64,000 nucleotides of DNA from Bacteroidaceae bacterium. Lineage in GTDB: Bacteria; Bacteroidota; Bacteroidia; Bacteroidales; Bacteroidaceae. This document shows, piece by piece, positions 62,964 to 64,000 of the stretch. The stretch spans positions 1-64,000 of the forward strand of contig JAGCPB010000039.1 in assembly GCA_017642425.1 (NCBI GenBank), in the 5' to 3' direction. The notes under the pieces are model-generated. The model had not been told where the DNA came from. It saw only the letters and a list, made by a program, of their open reading frames with translations, and ran no database searches. The translations under genes were made by a program, and so were the position numbers. Position 1 is the stretch's first letter, and the number at the start of each line of letters is the position of its first letter.

Positions 62964-63293
62964 TCAGTTGCCGTAATAGTTGCTCATCATTGAATAGACA
63001 CCCAGATCCTCGGCTGTCATATTCTGGATCAGTTCATCCACGCTTGCGCACTGTGATATGCTCTCATAATCGGGGATGTTGAGTCCGCTTGTACCAAACG
63101 GATGCAGGAACAGCAGTGCAACTGCTGCCACACTTGCGGCGCTTGCGAACAGAGCCACAATCTTGCGCTCCTTACGCTGCTTGCGCTGACCTGCAATCTG
63201 AGACATAACCCTGTTGGTCATATCATCCATGAAATGCTCCGGCATCTTGTAAGGCATTTCTCTGCTAAGTCCTTCCAGATCAAATTCTTTCAT
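62964..63293 (-). CDS. Small membrane protein, possible anti-sigma factor
   Basis: 109 residues. About 44 cytoplasmic residues (EGLSREMPYKMPEHFMDDMT), one membrane helix (about 45-65, IVALFASAASVAAVALLFLH) and a short outside part. Its start overlaps the sigma factor stop by 4 bases. The layout and coupling fit a small anti-sigma partner, although no known motif is seen. Confidence 0.7.
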   Translation of the reverse strand: MKEFDLEGLSREMPYKMPEHFMDDMTNRVMSQIAGQRKQRKERKIVALFASAASVAAVALLFLHPFGTSGLNIPDYESISQCASVDELIQNMTAEDLGVYSMMSNYYGN

Positions 63294-63880
63294 AACTGAT
63301 GCTCTAATATATAATCCTTTATCTTCTGTACTGCGTAATGATAGTTGGTCTTGAGCGTATTCACGCTGTCTCCCACTATCTGGTGTATTTCCTCATAACT
63401 CTTGTCATCATAGTACCTGAGGTTAAACACCATCTTCTGTTTGGCCGGCAGGAGGGCTATAGCCTCCTGAAGGAGAATCAGAGTCTCATCGGCATCCGGA
63501 CTGGCCTCTTCACGAACACTGTCCTTTAGGGAATCCCCCAGGTCATCGACCGACATCGTGAAACCGGCACGGTTCTTAAGCAACTTGAGGCTCTCATTTG
63601 TTGCTATCTTGTAGAGCCATGATGATAGCGGATACTCATTGGAGTAGGTGCTCCTGTACTTGTATACGTTTATCATAGTCTCCTGCAAGCAGTCCTCGGC
63701 ATCATCATGGGCAACCACCATTCGGCGTATGTGCCAGTATAACGGCTCTCCGTATTTCTTCATGATGAGGCGTACGGCCTCCTCTACATGATTATCATCA
63801 CATAGCAGACGGGCAATGGATTCATCGCTCACTGAAAGAGATCCCTGGCTGTTCACTATGTTACTTTCCTCACGTTTCAT
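63290..63880 (-). CDS. ECF-type RNA polymerase sigma factor
   Basis: 196 residues. Region 2: YWHIRRMVVAHDDAEDCLQETMINVYKYRSTY; region 4: LPAKQKMVFNLRYYDDKSYEEIHQIVGDSVNTLKTNYHYAVQKIK. Typical sigma-70 group 4. It is first in the operon with the small membrane protein and the repeat-rich secreted protein. Confidence 0.92.
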   Translation of the reverse strand: MKREESNIVNSQGSLSVSDESIARLLCDDNHVEEAVRLIMKKYGEPLYWHIRRMVVAHDDAEDCLQETMINVYKYRSTYSNEYPLSSWLYKIATNESLKLLKNRAGFTMSVDDLGDSLKDSVREEASPDADETLILLQEAIALLPAKQKMVFNLRYYDDKSYEEIHQIVGDSVNTLKTNYHYAVQKIKDYILEHQL

Positions 63881-63930
63881 CCTTAATATAAATGTTCAGT
63901 ACGGAAGTTAAATGTTTATGGTTTTTTAAC

Positions 63931-63999
63931 TCAATAAACCTCCTGCCTAAAGTAGTCAAAGTCCGCATAGCCGCCAGCCTGCCTGGTGCAGAAACTGTA
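63931..63999 (-). CDS. C-terminal end of a truncated minus-strand gene
   Basis: Read from the window edge, the minus strand gives YSFCTRQAGGYADFDYFRQ plus three residues and a TGA at 63931-63933. The pattern GGYADFDYFR is like the end of secreted glycoside hydrolases such as GH43 enzymes, which would fit the nearby xylan genes. Too short to be sure. Confidence 0.4.
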   Translation of the reverse strand, partial: YSFCTRQAGGYADFDYFRQEVY

Positions 64000-64000
64000 C

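Overview
The window looks like chromosomal DNA of a member of the order Bacteroidales (phylum Bacteroidota), probably a gut or rumen polysaccharide degrader. Support comes from Bacteroidota-type promoters (TAnnTTTG -7 boxes just upstream of several genes), an ExbB-ExbD-TonB operon, a GSCFA-domain protein, the DUF1599 / DoxX / tpiA / SPOR / folE cluster, an ArgR-led arginine cluster, many lipobox signal peptides, and glycoside hydrolases of families 8, 51, 95 and 97. Most genes are on the minus strand and tightly packed. Genus cannot be fixed from the sequence alone.

Layout. 1-98: truncated start of a helix-turn-helix-like protein. 182-12,754: GNAT acetyltransferase, giant alpha-2-macroglobulin-like protein, ruvB, hisS, zinc peptidase, purA, Fur-like regulator, AlkD-like protein, AraC-type regulator. 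12,904-19,369: dnaG, then folE / SPOR / tpiA / DoxX / DUF1599 and an M23 endopeptidase. 19,416-25,713: recG, DJ-1, tonB-exbD-exbB, pdxJ, and divergent nadK. 25,714-30,451: arginine cluster argD, argC, pspC, argG, GNAT, argR. 30,613-31,938: inositol-phosphate synthase.

31,939-36,211 is the most unusual region: a blaR1-blaI sensor/repressor pair bracketed by two arrays (3 and 5 copies) of an 83-bp repeat containing an inverted repeat. The BlaR1 periplasmic part reads as three ExbD/TolR-like domains in a row, and two TCCTAA-N4-TTAGGA dyads lie upstream of blaR1. This is the best candidate for an undescribed system.

36,201-42,000: GH97 lipoprotein, an ECF sigma factor with a membrane partner, a J-less DnaJ-type zinc-finger protein, and an AAA/DUF4143 ATPase. 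42,188-42,458: divergent tRNA-Pro(CGG) and tRNA-Phe(GAA). 42,648-48,041: HAD phosphatase, GSCFA protein, and a sugar-activation operon (nucleotidyltransferase, GHMP kinase, galE, alpha/beta hydrolase). 48,104-52,944: GH51, U32 protein, Dus. 53,044-59,578: GH95, porin-like protein, xylulokinase and GH8, a plant cell-wall (xylan-type) utilisation set. 59,794-62,058: fasciclin lipoprotein. 62,161-63,880: ECF sigma factor, small membrane protein and a repeat-rich secreted protein. The right edge holds the last 22 codons of another minus-strand gene.
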